Source of the DNA: Flavobacterium alvei
GTDB lineage: Bacteria; Bacteroidota; Bacteroidia; Flavobacteriales; Flavobacteriaceae
NCBI RefSeq assembly: GCF_002920895.1
Contig: NZ_PQVG01000005.1
Location: 1 to 64,000 of the forward strand
Direction of reading: 5' to 3'
DNA: 64,000 nt
Position 1 is the stretch's first letter. Every line of letters starts with the position of its first letter. A program made the position numbers and the translations under genes. Under the pieces are notes generated by a model. The model was not told the origin of the DNA. It saw only the letters and a list, made by a program, of their open reading frames with translations, and did no database searches. Positions 47,501-54,928 of this stretch are shown in pieces.

Positions 47501-48211
47501 ATTTGCTCTAACTCATCCGTATTTACGTATGACTTAGACGCTAGCCTTCAAGATGGATCTTCTACAACAAATTATAAGTACCAATGGTCTAAAGACGGAG
47601 TAGATTTACCTGGAGAAACTGCATACACTTTAAACGGTGTAAACACAGAAGGAAAATATGCTGTAGAAGTAACTAATATAGCAACAACTTGTCGAGCAAT
47701 GAGAATCATTAATGTCTCTGCTTCAGAACAAGCTAAAATTAAATCTATCGAAATTTCAGATTTAACCGATAATAATACTGTAACAATAAATTTAGAATCT
47801 GGATTAAAAGGCAATTATGAATTTAGCTTAGATGATGAAATGGGCAATTATCAAAGTTCAAATGTATTTACAAATGTTTCGCCTGGAATGCATCAAATTT
47901 TTGTAAGAGATATTAATGGTTGTGAAACTACACCTGATATAGCTGCAGTAATTGGAGTACCAAAATTCTTCACACCAAACGCTGATGGATTCAACGACTT
48001 TTGGAATATTAGAGGAATCAGCGGAAACACAAAATACTCTATCTACATCTATGATCGATATGGCAAGCTTATTAAAGAGTTAATCCCAACAAATCTTGAA
48101 GGTTGGGACGGAACCTATAACGGTTCACCACTACCAGGATCCGATTATTGGTACTCTCTAAAACTAGATAATGGTAGAGAAGCCAAAGGACATTTTTCTT
48201 TGAAAAGATAA
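41528..48211 (+). CDS. Giant T9SS type B surface protein with IgGFc-binding-like N-terminus and 98-residue repeats
   Basis: A 2,227-residue exported protein. After a signal peptide (MKKIVVFLFIIITSINSYAQ), the first ~420 residues resemble the IgGFc-binding N-terminal domain (QYIYISTP, RGFLIES, KEFRIGG, QYYVFNG). Thrombospondin-3-like Asp-rich repeats follow (about 625-650, 836-860 and 894-948). Next come Ig-like modules and seven 98-residue repeats (about 1,300-1,980) starting QCDDNxDGKLSF. The C-terminal type B sorting domain (about 2,140-2,227) has FFTPNADGFNDFW, IYIYDRYGKLIKEL and GSDYWYSLKL. Likely a surface adhesin or carbohydrate/host-binding protein. It is a single-gene unit, without its own porP/sprF. 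Confidence 0.92.
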   Translation: MKKIVVFLFIIITSINSYAQFSKVHYIPPITATYSTSIGGKSTCDPDVDQYIYISTPSTTPVTVTLTPLGGTPVINTVSNSTPWIYTIKTLPSAINGSQTSGGVTTAKFGFDNQLFVPNTLTGTVQKNRGFLIESTDLVYANLRVSSDVSGTGSAAKSSQAGGLVAKGTSAYGKEFRIGGMENKSALTSGNEFCLLNFASFVATEDNTTVTINLSNPAAIGAIMANGVAYSGPITKTLNKNETYVIAMQNSSSTTFESNYMLGGLITSDRNIVVNCGSIGGNSQIKNEIPAVPNSISFNTGGKDYGFDQIVPSDKTGKEYIFIGGAGMLASAKAYDLERVIIIANVNGTQVFKDGTILVATLAAGQYYVFNGNHYTNGNLYVKTSENVFAYQCIAGSNDAGNQNMFFVPPLTCGTPSSVNNIPLIEQVGIVTYTNAVVNITTEATAAEATPIITIGNTPISLTSLNSSRFSVTGKTGFYTYTYPKPGVTPAPPALVGNISVSAPHQVYVSYYGSNSNATYGSYFSGFDTKPIVSSQSAVTGTACIGNTTLNITGALATDTFNWYYSTTPIIDPATSTLITGETTSSYTPKSITSGGFGPGYYAVSKLTGCAAIVSDPIAVSQCPVDDDNDGVFNNIDIDSDNDGITNISESYGNKTIDVSVPSGTLAVGTYSNTYTNTTTTSGIGNSFTGNSNGSFTTNLSAGKTNSVTQNLIFAAPISLGIVYNPTAGSTVSSLSNGTFIIKSDIANTITVSNPSNQLLIDTNYDGIYENGVTQFSSLEIRFILNPAVLLATPAPAIDFIFQTYLANSISFTHQNLSDSQPNSSSFSFYAVNVPKDSDSDGINDQVDKDSDGDGILDIVEGQIGNKTIATPFADINKNGLADNFEPIIAPVDTDLDGVPDFIDLDSDNDGILDTVENGATNLDPDADGIKNYRDLDSDGDTCNDVVEAGFTDPNADGKLGISPITVDINGKVTSGTDGYTAPAGSPTAYYLIAATPVITVQPTANPNCTAGTAVISMVENGGNNIKWQVSPIIAPIVWTDITNNAIYSGANTNTLTISSAANGFQYRAVLNKNESACTLVISDIVPVIFSNSPVVVDVTMEECDPDLDGKTLFDLTAKNTQISVNSANETFTYYTSLAGANANNPLELISNPTTYTNTTAHTMEIGVRVANPAGCSSVSKITLNVGIQIPASYVFPSPPQPVCDDAVQDGFTTFDISATKTTIEALFPSTGYTVAYYPTQTDATNQTNAITNLSSYRNTIANTQPIWIRVNNNNANFNTCYTLATYFSLNVEALPIANFVTIPNQCDDNHDGKLSFNTSTLESILLGGQTNKTVTYFDAANNPLKDANGNLITSPFPNNFVTTSQTIKAVVTNNTAQKCSASTTISFVVETLPIANPVIIPNQCDDNNDGKLSFDTSTLESTVLGGQTGVTVTYFDAANNPLKDANGNLITSPFPNNFVTTSQTIKAVVTNSSGLNCSESTNIQFTVEPLPIANSVTIPTQCDDNHDGKLSFNTASLESTVLGGQTNVSVTYFDATNNPLKDANGNLITSPFPNNFVTISQTIKAVVTNISGLKCSASANIQFVVEPLPTANPVLIPKQCDDNRDGKLSFDTSTLESTLLGGQTGATVTYLDAANNPLKDANGNLITSPFPNNFLTISQTIKAVVTNSTGLNCSESTNIQFTVEPLPIANPVLIPIQCDDNRDGKLSFNTSSLESTVLGGQTGVTVTYLDAANNPLKDANGNLITSPFPNNFVTTSQTIKAVVTNNTPQKCADQTSITFTIEPLPVANPVIISRQCDDDQDGILSFNTTNLESTLLGGQTGVTVTYFDSANNPLKDANGNLITSPFPANFITSSQIITAVVKNNSTQGCTDKTTITFTVDIKPIANPVAPFIECDNESDPLLQDGKYTFDTSTIQSTILGTQTGMTIKYFDGNGNPLNPLPNPFTTATQTIKAVVENPLNTNCPATQFISFTVNPSPKINTNIDGNDDKLICSNSSVFTYDLDASLQDGSSTTNYKYQWSKDGVDLPGETAYTLNGVNTEGKYAVEVTNIATTCRAMRIINVSASEQAKIKSIEISDLTDNNTVTINLESGLKGNYEFSLDDEMGNYQSSNVFTNVSPGMHQIFVRDINGCETTPDIAAVIGVPKFFTPNADGFNDFWNIRGISGNTKYSIYIYDRYGKLIKELIPTNLEGWDGTYNGSPLPGSDYWYSLKLDNGREAKGHFSLKR
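45443..47460 (+). repeat. Seven tandem 294-base repeats in the 2,227-residue type B gene
   Basis: Units begin at 45443, 45737, 46031, 46325, 46619, 46913 and 47207, exactly 294 bases (98 codons) apart. The first five share long near-identical DNA around the codons for KDANGNLITSPFPNNF. The last is the most divergent, and two weaker relatives precede the block. Confidence 0.92.
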
Positions 48212-48227
48212 ACAAAAAAACAAAGCA

Positions 48228-48270
48228 ATAAAAAATGGGTTTAGAAATTTTCTAAACCCATTTTTTATTG
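48228..48270. terminator. Bidirectional terminator after the 2,227-residue gene
   Basis: A perfect 18-base stem, arms at 48228-48245 and 48251-48268 (core TGGGTTTAGA/TCTAAACCCA), with a five-base loop and A/T runs at both ends. It lies between convergent genes. Confidence 0.9.
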
Positions 48271-48349
48271 CCAAACCCAAATTTCGGAATAGAAATTTGG
48301 ATTAAAATAAGATTATTTATTAACTCTTTGGGATGTATTATTTAATAGA

Positions 48350-49636
48350 CTAGGTAGGATTTCCAACTATTTCAACGTCTTCCTTATCTCCTTTTTTTCG
48401 CCAATAATTAGCCAATAAAGAACCAGAAACATTCATCCAAGGGCTAAACACTGCCGATGCTAATCCTAGTGTTGCCAGTTTCCCCATAGAACCTGCGAGT
48501 CCTGATGCCATTCCGCCATTTTGCAAACCGACTTCGAAAGCAATGGTCTGACTGCTTTTTTTGTCTAAACCACTTAATCGGCTCAACCAATAGCCAAAAA
48601 AGTAACCCGCTCCATTATGCAAAACAGAAGCCAAGAACAATAAAAATCCTATCTGGATTAAATTATCTCTTCCAGCAGCAGTGGTAACCAAAGTAAAATA
48701 AATAATCCCGAACATCGAAAAATAAGGCATAATCGCATCGATTTTTGGATAGGCTTTGTACAACCAATGGTACAAAACGCCAATGATAAAAGCGCCACAA
48801 CTAAAGTTTAGTATTTCTAATAAATGTGCAGCAGTACTGACTTCGACTAATTCAAAAGCATTACCAAAGAAAACAAAAACAGCCAACCAAAGTGCGGACA
48901 AAACGGTCAAAAAGTAGATTCTTTTTTTAGCGACATTTCCATAATTTTTCAAAATATCGTGAATCATCGCAGCCGCCAAAGGCACAAGAACAATCTTGAT
49001 AATTTCCATCATCATATTGAAAAAATGAACCTCAACCATCGTTCCCGCAAATATTTTCATCAAAAACGGAGTCATAATGGGTGCTGCCAAAGTGGACATA
49101 GCCGTTACAGTAACCGATAAAACCAAATTTCCTTTGGCAATATAAGTCATTACATTCGAAGCCAAGCCGCTGCTACAAGATCCAATCAGGATAATTCCTG
49201 CTGCAATTTCGGGTTGAAAACCAAAGGTTTTGGCAATGAGAAAACCCATAATCGGCATAATGGTAAAATGTCCCAATAAGCCAATAAGCACACCTTTACC
49301 TGATTTTCGAATACCTGTAAAATCTTCGATACTCATCTGCGTCCCCATTCCGAACATCACCATTTGAATGATAATCAGAATAAGCCATTTGTTGCGCATA
49401 TCGAAACTACCCACGTGAAGGAAAAATTCCGGATACAGCAATCCAGCACAAACGGCTGTGATAATCCAAAACGTATATTGATAACCGCTTAAAATTTTAA
49501 CATAACCAATCCCAACAGACAAACTTGCAAAAGCTAAAATGAACGTTGTTTTCCAAAGGGAATCCATTTGTTGAAAAAGTCCAAAACTGGTTATCAAGAA
49601 AAAGGCTAAAGCAAGCCAAAGAAAATATTTACGCAT
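48350..49636 (-). CDS. Bile acid:sodium symporter (BASS) superfamily transporter
   Basis: A 428-residue membrane protein with ten or more hydrophobic segments. Family marks are MVMFGMGTQMSIEDF, GLLGHFTIMPIMGFLIA, GIILIGSCSSGLASNVMTYIAKGN (the Na+/substrate crossover region) and TIAFEVGLQNGGMASGLA. BASS proteins move bile acids, pyruvate, pantothenate and other organic anions with Na+. As the last gene of the RuBisCO-like/kinase group it probably carries a sugar acid or a pathway product. About 60 N-terminal residues form extra membrane segments before the core. Starts 47 bases after the racemase-like gene. Confidence 0.83.
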   Translation of the reverse strand: MRKYFLWLALAFFLITSFGLFQQMDSLWKTTFILAFASLSVGIGYVKILSGYQYTFWIITAVCAGLLYPEFFLHVGSFDMRNKWLILIIIQMVMFGMGTQMSIEDFTGIRKSGKGVLIGLLGHFTIMPIMGFLIAKTFGFQPEIAAGIILIGSCSSGLASNVMTYIAKGNLVLSVTVTAMSTLAAPIMTPFLMKIFAGTMVEVHFFNMMMEIIKIVLVPLAAAMIHDILKNYGNVAKKRIYFLTVLSALWLAVFVFFGNAFELVEVSTAAHLLEILNFSCGAFIIGVLYHWLYKAYPKIDAIMPYFSMFGIIYFTLVTTAAGRDNLIQIGFLLFLASVLHNGAGYFFGYWLSRLSGLDKKSSQTIAFEVGLQNGGMASGLAGSMGKLATLGLASAVFSPWMNVSGSLLANYWRKKGDKEDVEIVGNPT

Positions 49637-49683
49637 AAAAAGGGTTGGTTAATTGGGCTGGTTAGTAATAGTAGAAAATCAAT

Positions 49684-50346
49684 TTAAAAATAAAGCTCCG
49701 CCAGTTTTTTCATAGCAATAGCAGGACTTGCCAAAATCGGCACCAGTTTTTCATCGGCACTCAAGCCATCGACTACCCTTGCCATTGAAGCCTGCGCCAA
49801 AACAATGACATCTACTTCTTTCATTAATTCTTTCAGGGCTTTGGCTACCATTTCGTCGTGCTTGGCTGCGTCTCCACTCATCAAAGCTTCAAAAGCACCT
49901 TCGCATAATTTGGACGTAATCGTTACATTTTTGCCTGCCAATTCCGCTCTTCTTCTCACCAAATCACTGGTGGGTTCCAAAGTCGTTGGCAAGGTTGCAA
50001 TTACGCCAATTTTGTTGCTGATTTGCACAGCTTCATCCGCCATCGCCTGATCAACGCGAATTACGGGAACTGTCGCCAATGTTGCAGCCGTTTCGATGGC
50101 CCTGCCAATGGACGAACAGGTTACCAAAATCACGTCGGCACCTGCGGCTTCGGCAGCTTGAACGTGGCTCACCACCCTCGCAGCCGTGTTGGGCATTAAT
50201 TTACCTTTTTTGATGACGTCTTTTATCAAACTGTCATCAACTATGTTGAAGGTTTCTACTCCACTTAAAAACTCGTTTGTCAACTGTTGAAACAACGGAA
50301 CCAAAGTTGCCGATGTATGTACGAAACCTAAAACTTTTGTGCTCAT
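49684..50346 (-). CDS. Aspartate/glutamate racemase family protein
   Basis: A 220-residue protein of the Asp/Glu/hydantoin racemase fold. The first catalytic Cys is in ILVTCSSIGRA (about residue 78). The second half shows SKLCEGAFEAL, with a Cys near the second active-site position, and VIVLAQASMARV. Both halves have the expected repeated fold. With a DUF1537 kinase and a RuBisCO-like protein upstream (four-base ATGA overlap with the kinase), an isomerase or decarboxylase role on a sugar-acid intermediate is more plausible than amino-acid racemisation. No function can be assigned. The DNA is notably G+C-rich (35 of 60 bases at 50101-50160). Confidence 0.78.
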   Translation of the reverse strand: MSTKVLGFVHTSATLVPLFQQLTNEFLSGVETFNIVDDSLIKDVIKKGKLMPNTAARVVSHVQAAEAAGADVILVTCSSIGRAIETAATLATVPVIRVDQAMADEAVQISNKIGVIATLPTTLEPTSDLVRRRAELAGKNVTITSKLCEGAFEALMSGDAAKHDEMVAKALKELMKEVDVIVLAQASMARVVDGLSADEKLVPILASPAIAMKKLAELYF

Positions 50347-51725
50347 AATTTTTCTCCTTTTAATACTTTTATAAAATAATCGGCGGTACCTACTTGCCCA
50401 CCTTTAAAATTCATTTCTATTCCGTTGACCCATTCATTATCCGAAACTGCCTTGCAAAGCGGCGCTCCTGGAGCCAATGGCGCAATCATTTCCAATGCCA
50501 GAATATCCAATTCGGAGGCGGCATAACTCGAAGTATCGCCACCGGCAAAAAGGATTCTTTTTAGCGGAACAGCCTTTAAAACTTCTTTGGCAATCTGCCC
50601 TAACACTTTACCATAAATGCTGCTACACTGTTTTTGAATCTCATTTTCGGCAATTCCTTTTGATTTAAAAAATAATTCTGTTTCTGCAATACGAGGATCG
50701 TTTGAACCTGTACTGGTATGCAAAATCGTGCTTTTTCCATCATTGAAATTTTCAATAATTTGGGCAACGGTTTTATTAATAATTGCTTCCTGATTTTGAA
50801 TAGCAACTGCTTTACTTTCTAATGGAATTTCTAAAAATCCGTTTTCCAAAGCGTATTCAATTTGTTGGGATGTTACTGGCGAACAACTTCCCGATAAAAC
50901 GAGTATAGGCGAAACTTCACCAACTGATTCAAATGCTGTTGGATTTCCAATGATTTTTTCGTCCTTCCACGCCAATCCCAAAGCCATTTCGATTCCCGAT
51001 GAGCCTACTGAAAACAATGTTTTTTCAGATGTCAATTGATTGAAAACACTTCCAATCGTTTTGAGATGTTCCAAATTAAAACCATCAAAAAACAGAATTT
51101 CCGCTTGATTATTTTCAACCGCTTCTAGAACTTCCGAAGCTCCTTTTTCGATTGTTGTTAAATTAATTAAACTTATGGATTTGTCAGTTTGCTTTGCCAA
51201 ATGAATGGTCAAATCTCCTTCCAAAGCTGGCGTTACAGGGTGTTTGCTCATTGATGGATGGCGGTCAATGCGGTAAATTTCTCCGTTTCCGATAGTCCCC
51301 ATTCGGGCAAAAAGGTTTCCGAACACACAAAAACGTCCCAAATGTGGCGCTGATGGCGAAACCAAAACTGCTTTTTGATTGAAAACTACACTTCCTATTT
51401 CGATAGCTTTTCCAATGTTCCCAACGTGTGGCGCCGAATCAAAAGTGGAACAAACTTTATAATGAAAATGATTTGGTTCAAAACTTTTCAAATTTTCGAA
51501 AGCAGGAAACAATTCTGCTTCCATATCCAAAGGCGATAATGACCTACTTTTTCCAGCCAAGCCAATGGCCTGAATTCCCGGAAAACGATCCAAATCTTTT
51601 GGGGTCGGTTTTTGAAGAAAGAGAACGGTTTTCACTCCGGCCAATGTCAAAAATTCCAGGGCATCCGTAGAACCCGTGAAATCGTCGCCATAATAAGCTA
51701 AAAGCAATTTGTTTTTCCGACTCAT
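50343..51725 (-). CDS. oiaK: DUF1537 four-carbon acid sugar kinase family, OiaK-like
   Basis: A 460-residue kinase of the DUF1537 family. The N-terminal domain shows YYGDDFTGSTDALEFL and the C-terminal nucleotide-binding domain GSCSPVTSQQIEYAL, ILHTSTGSNDPR and LFAGGDTSSYAA. DUF1537 members phosphorylate threonate, erythronate, 3-oxo-tetronates or, as OiaK (EC 2.7.1.231), 3-oxo-isoapionate. I favour OiaK because the adjacent RuBisCO-like gene matches its pathway partner OiaX; the gene symbol depends on that context. It overlaps the upstream gene by one base and the downstream gene by four, indicating translational coupling. Confidence 0.8.
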   Translation of the reverse strand: MSRKNKLLLAYYGDDFTGSTDALEFLTLAGVKTVLFLQKPTPKDLDRFPGIQAIGLAGKSRSLSPLDMEAELFPAFENLKSFEPNHFHYKVCSTFDSAPHVGNIGKAIEIGSVVFNQKAVLVSPSAPHLGRFCVFGNLFARMGTIGNGEIYRIDRHPSMSKHPVTPALEGDLTIHLAKQTDKSISLINLTTIEKGASEVLEAVENNQAEILFFDGFNLEHLKTIGSVFNQLTSEKTLFSVGSSGIEMALGLAWKDEKIIGNPTAFESVGEVSPILVLSGSCSPVTSQQIEYALENGFLEIPLESKAVAIQNQEAIINKTVAQIIENFNDGKSTILHTSTGSNDPRIAETELFFKSKGIAENEIQKQCSSIYGKVLGQIAKEVLKAVPLKRILFAGGDTSSYAASELDILALEMIAPLAPGAPLCKAVSDNEWVNGIEMNFKGGQVGTADYFIKVLKGEKL

Positions 51726-52966
51726 TATTTACCAAATTTTTTAACCGATTCGGCAAATTCTGGATATTTCAAAGCGGTTTCTGCGACAGACAAACCATCC
51801 ACAGCTCCCGTCCAAGCTTGTTGCAAAGCGTTTACACCTGCTTTCGGTCCCATTGGGTGTGCCAAAATTCCGCCTCCCGCCATATATAATAAATCTGTGG
51901 TTTGGGTTCTTCGATAGGTTTCTACCGCTTGTCCGCCCCATTGTCCTGAAGAAACTACTGGCAGAATTTCGTTTCCGCCCAAAAAGGGTTTCAAACACGA
52001 TTTTATCGAAGTCACAACCGAATCATCGGATTCCCAAAATTTATTCTGGATTCCGTTAACGTGCAGTTGATCCACTCCTGCCAAACGCTGAATTTTTTGA
52101 TAAGCAGGAAATTCAATTCCCAATAAAGGATGTCTGTTCAACATTCCCCAACCGTTTCTATGTCCGTGAATGACAAGTTCACCTCGGTCGCAGATTTTCT
52201 TTGTCCCTGCCAACCCAACGCTGTTAATGCTAACCATCGCACAGCTTCCTTTTTCTTGTAAAATCAAATCGTATTTGCGTTGCATTTCGTCTATTTCATC
52301 ACTGATATTGAAGGCATACATTACTTTTTTACCAGTTTGTTGTTCGTTGTCACGAATGACTTTCATAATCGCTTTTACTCGATCATCAAAAAAAGAATTC
52401 GCTGCCGAGCCCATCAGTTCGTCATCTTTGATAAAATCGATTCCGGCATCAATCAGGGATTTCACCAAAGCTGCGGTTTCCTCCACGCTCATCCCGATGC
52501 TTGGTTTAATGATGGTTCCAATCATTGGCCTGTCGCTAACGTCACAGGATAATTTAGAACCTTTGATTCCGAATTTTGGTCCCGTAAAATGAGTTCCACA
52601 AGAATCTGGCACTTCAAAATCCATTAACTTCAAGCCTGTAAACTGTGTGATTTCGTATAAATTCCCCTGTAAAGTACTGATTAAAACGGGCAAGTTATAT
52701 CCAAAGTTCTCTATCGACCAACTCACTTTCACTCTTGCCTGTTGGTATTTTTTTCCAGGAATATTACCTCCCGGAATGGATGGTTCTTCTGCCAAATCCA
52801 ACAATTGAATATCCTCCACACGAGCCGCAAAACGCTTTTTCAATTCTTCGGTTTCGCCTGGAACAGATACAAATGTCCCCGATGACTGCTCACCCGCTAA
52901 AACCGCCGCAGCCTGTTCTACCTTATAAGGCGTTTCTATGAGATATTCTGCAAAAACTCTTTCCAT
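51725..52966 (-). CDS. oiaX: RuBisCO-like protein, probable 3-oxo-isoapionate-4-phosphate decarboxylase
   Basis: A 413-residue RuBisCO large-chain homologue. Equivalents of the catalytic residues are visible: Lys154 in GTIIKPSIG, the metal site Lys180-Asp182-Glu183 in FIKDDELMGS, His267 and His269 in IHGHRNGWG, His302 and the loop-6-like Lys309 in LHVNGIQNKFWES, the phosphate-site SSGQWGG (about 339-345) and AGGGILAHPMG. The sequence differs from true RuBisCO, so carbon fixation is unlikely. Beside a DUF1537 kinase, the best-known match is OiaX (EC 4.1.1.121) of D-apionate breakdown. Other RuBisCO-like isomerases or decarboxylases remain possible. A 428-base gap upstream may hold its own promoter. 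Confidence 0.82.
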   Translation of the reverse strand: MERVFAEYLIETPYKVEQAAAVLAGEQSSGTFVSVPGETEELKKRFAARVEDIQLLDLAEEPSIPGGNIPGKKYQQARVKVSWSIENFGYNLPVLISTLQGNLYEITQFTGLKLMDFEVPDSCGTHFTGPKFGIKGSKLSCDVSDRPMIGTIIKPSIGMSVEETAALVKSLIDAGIDFIKDDELMGSAANSFFDDRVKAIMKVIRDNEQQTGKKVMYAFNISDEIDEMQRKYDLILQEKGSCAMVSINSVGLAGTKKICDRGELVIHGHRNGWGMLNRHPLLGIEFPAYQKIQRLAGVDQLHVNGIQNKFWESDDSVVTSIKSCLKPFLGGNEILPVVSSGQWGGQAVETYRRTQTTDLLYMAGGGILAHPMGPKAGVNALQQAWTGAVDGLSVAETALKYPEFAESVKKFGK

Positions 52967-53394
52967 TGTATTTTTATTCTTTATGATTTTAAAAATCTAA
53001 ATTAAATAAATTAAAATAGTATAACTATCCTGCTTTGTCTTGTATAATTCAGTTAACCTTTAATTTGAAGTTTAATAAAAAACAACTTTTTGTAACCCGA
53101 ATTTCCGATTGGTATCTATGTTTTCTGTTCTGTTTTTAACACATTGGGTAATTCAAAAAAAATGTCCTTTTCACCAAATAATTCAAAATCACATATTAAT
53201 TTTCGACTACCTAATATTTCCCAGAAATAAAGCCAGTCTTTGACCAAACAATTGTTGTATTTCTTCTAAATTGTTGCAGATTTAAGAATCAAAACATTTT
53301 TTTTCAAAATATGCTAACTTTTAACACTCTGTTTCTGAATGCTAATTTTCAGAACAAACTTCAACTTAAAACTAAAAACCAGTTCTTCTTTCAA
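52967..53394. other. Intergenic region upstream of the RuBisCO-like gene
   Basis: A 428-base AT-rich gap in an otherwise compact minus-strand run. It contains a short palindrome ATAGT-ATA-ACTAT (53016-53028) and no open frame that looks real. I found no minus-strand TAnnTTTG and no GTAATCGATTRC site, so whether a promoter lies here is undecided. Confidence 0.45.
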
Positions 53395-54858
53395 TTACTC
53401 TTTAACTGTTACAATTACTCTTTGATACCTTGTTAAACGTGGTGTTCCGTGATCCGAAACTGCTAAAATAATATGGATAGTTCCTAGACCTGGTTCCATA
53501 ATACGTTTTGTAGGTACTACAAAAAAAGCTTCTTGTTGATCTGAATTTTGAATTTCTATTGGCTGACCACTTCGTGCACTTGAAACCGCAAAAGTACCTG
53601 CTTCTTCATAAACAAACCAATTGTATGAAAGTGCATCGCCATCCGGATCAATGGAGCCTTTTGCGCTTAACATTATCTTGTCTCCTTTTTTTGCAACAAT
53701 AATAGTTTCGCCTTCTATTTTTGCAACAGGAGGGTGATTTGCGTTTTTATACTCTTTTATTGTCCAATCAATTCTTGCCGCAAAATCGTTTTGAAACGCC
53801 TCTCTCCATCGCCAAATAGTTTCGTGATTACCTGTATGCCAACGACCATCAACACCCAAAACCTCATCTTGAGCATCTGTCCAAATCGATCTGGTTTCAG
53901 GATACAAATGCCATTTTTGCATCCTTGGGGTATAAAATTCATAACGACCACCCCAACCTCCATATTCTGGATGTTCAGGACTATTCAAACCATTATTAAT
54001 AAGACCTAAAAATGAAGGAGTGTCACCTTCCATCAAATATTCCCAGAAAGGATATTCGGCTCCCAAAGCTCCTTTTTTGCGAATATTTTTATCGAGCCAT
54101 TCATTAGAAACTAAACTGAAATCCGCTCCATCACATCTTGCGTGAAAAAAATCACCACTAATTCCACTCCAAGTGGCGTGATGATAAGCGCCTCCTGAAC
54201 TGAATCCTGGACTTACTATATAAAACAACTCGGGAAATTCTTTTCGAATCCAAGGGCCACTATCATCCTGATCAGAAATGGCATATACCCGAATTTTAGA
54301 AACAAATTTCGCAAGCTCTTTTTTAGAACGTGTTTGTTTTACCTTCCATAATGCTTGTCCTAAAACATTTGGTCCGCCCCAAACAGGAACCCATAATGGT
54401 CTTTCATCATTTTTATCAATAGCTTTTATCAATAATTCTGATGCTGGGGAATCGTATTCTTTTCCAATGGCGTGCATACCATAATCAGGAAGCCCTTGGG
54501 TAATTATTGTTTTTAAATAGTCGGCTGTGGGAAAACCCGTTTCGTGTTTTTCTAAATTATCTCTAACTTTTCCATAAGCCTCGACAATTTGTTTTATTCG
54601 CTCTGGCGCTATCCTTTTTTGTTGGTGGATAGAAGTGGTTGCTGCCAAACCTTCAATATCAAAATTATTCGAATAGACCAAAAAACGAACTAATGACATT
54701 GCATCATCTGGTTCGTTTTCAATATCTGTTAGTACAAATACCCTTGATTTTTCTTGGGCAGCAACAACATTGGCTCCCAAAATAAATAAAACCAAAACTA
54801 TAGTAAATATTCTTTTTGAAAATTTAGGCAAGGTCATTTTTTTCAGTCTAATCATCAT
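53395..54858 (-). CDS. Exported DUF1593 (nucleoside-hydrolase-like, Sde182 type) protein, copy 1
   Basis: A 487-residue exported protein (signal segment [18 protein letters not shown]). The N-terminal domain is DUF1593, which has the nucleoside-hydrolase fold: [22 protein letters not shown] mirrors the Asp-rich calcium site of nucleoside hydrolases, followed by [17 protein letters not shown]. The C-terminal part (about residues 385-487, from PPVAKIEGE) is the Ig-like Sde182 domain, named from a cellulose-binding protein. It probably cleaves or binds a pentofuranosyl-containing glycan in the periplasm or at the surface, but the reaction is not established. It precedes the RuBisCO-like gene in an apiose-type gene run. 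Confidence 0.82.
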   Translation of the reverse strand: MMIRLKKMTLPKFSKRIFTIVLVLFILGANVVAAQEKSRVFVLTDIENEPDDAMSLVRFLVYSNNFDIEGLAATTSIHQQKRIAPERIKQIVEAYGKVRDNLEKHETGFPTADYLKTIITQGLPDYGMHAIGKEYDSPASELLIKAIDKNDERPLWVPVWGGPNVLGQALWKVKQTRSKKELAKFVSKIRVYAISDQDDSGPWIRKEFPELFYIVSPGFSSGGAYHHATWSGISGDFFHARCDGADFSLVSNEWLDKNIRKKGALGAEYPFWEYLMEGDTPSFLGLINNGLNSPEHPEYGGWGGRYEFYTPRMQKWHLYPETRSIWTDAQDEVLGVDGRWHTGNHETIWRWREAFQNDFAARIDWTIKEYKNANHPPVAKIEGETIIVAKKGDKIMLSAKGSIDPDGDALSYNWFVYEEAGTFAVSSARSGQPIEIQNSDQQEAFFVVPTKRIMEPGLGTIHIILAVSDHGTPRLTRYQRVIVTVKE

Positions 54859-54928
54859 TTTTTTATTTAAACCTATTAATATCCAACACTTTAAAACTTG
54901 GTATTCTTAACCAGCATTTTTGATAAAC

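Noticed and set aside
51725-52966. True RuBisCO and carbon fixation
   Set aside because: Sequence and context (DUF1537 kinase, no phosphoribulokinase, no small subunit) fit a RuBisCO-like catabolic enzyme rather than the Calvin cycle.
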